Shown here: positions 63,801 through 64,000 of the stretch, one piece after another
Layout: each line of letters opens with the position of its first letter
Position numbering within the stretch: position 1 is the stretch's first letter
DNA from: Tubulanus polymorphus
Lineage: Eukaryota; Nemertea; Palaeonemertea; Tubulaniformes; Tubulanidae
Direction of reading: 5' to 3'
Assembly (NCBI RefSeq): GCF_964204645.1
Contig: NC_134031.1
Coordinates: forward strand, 308,001 to 372,000
DNA length: 64,000 nucleotides
The notes under the pieces: model-generated
Told to the model about the DNA's origin: nothing
Seen by the model: the letters and a program-made list of their open reading frames with translations, nothing else
The model's database searches: none
Position numbers and translations under genes: made by a program

Positions 63801-64000
63801 GGTGGTGACCGGTCAGGTGTGGTGACTCGACTCACTAACCCTATCAGGCCATCACCAGGAATTCCTGCTACCAAAAATACCTCACCGGCCCCAAGAATGG
63901 CCCCAACCCTAGTACAGCTCAGCCAGTAACCCTAACCCTAGCTAGACCATAACCCTAACCCTAGGTCGGCCATAACACGTAACCCTAACCCTAATTCCTG
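63801..64000. repeat. Second telomere-like composite at the right edge
   Basis: One GGTGACCGGTCAGGTGTGGT unit, about 95 bp of unique sequence, then three TAACCCTAACCCTA blocks with CTAGACCA and GGTCGGCCA spacers. It resembles the 10.2-10.6 kb composite and probably continues outside the window. Confidence 0.88.

Noticed and set aside
63901-64000. True chromosome end
   Set aside because: The TAACCC blocks are only two units long, separated by spacers, and a similar block lies inside the window at 10.2 kb.

Overview
The window is eukaryotic nuclear DNA: AT-rich and gene-poor, with spliced gene structure, TATA promoters and a very high density of micro- and minisatellites. Its single confident gene is a MECOM/EVI1 (PRDM3/PRDM16/hamlet) family zinc-finger transcription factor. 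Family resemblance and repeat style suggest an invertebrate, probably a lophotrochozoan such as a mollusc. That lineage guess is weak because no ribosomal or mitochondrial marker is present.

The gene lies on the minus strand at about 27.2-33.2 kb. I could build a complete model. It has a TATA box (33206-33213) with an initiator 31 bp downstream (33182), a 62-nt leader exon, and three coding segments (32910-32823, 30094-29872, 29535-27204). Their splice sites and phases agree and give an 880-residue protein. The protein has one N-terminal CCHC finger, four C2H2 fingers, two CtBP-type motifs (PFDLT, PLDLT), a second cluster of three C2H2 fingers, the family DSYF-E-IRNFI motif, an acidic stretch and an unusual C-terminal EFxLT repeat. 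It has no PR/SET domain, so it corresponds to the EVI1 (PR-less) form with its own promoter. A second TATA-containing candidate promoter and leader exon lies 2.5 kb upstream.

Layout: 1-27 kb is intergenic, with tandem arrays and a telomere-like plus tRNA-Asp-like composite at 10.2-10.6 kb. 27.2-35.7 kb holds the gene and its promoters. 36-64 kb is intergenic again. It contains a run of about 100 CAG-type triplets (40.7 kb), a hairpin-forming 37-bp array with higher-order structure (42.0-42.6 kb), a 77-bp array (46.1 kb), a 34-copy 19-bp satellite (49.2-49.9 kb), a 27-bp array (55.2 kb), a tRNA-like insertion with 15-bp target-site duplications (59.4 kb) and a second telomere-like block at the right edge.

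Several repeat families recur at separate loci, some in opposite orientation: the 19-bp satellite at 18.3 and 49.2 kb, the GGAACTGTGG family around the gene, the CTCTCCT heptamer arrays, the CAGC/CAGT tetramers and the telomere-like composites. Most long open frames outside the gene are translations of these repeats.
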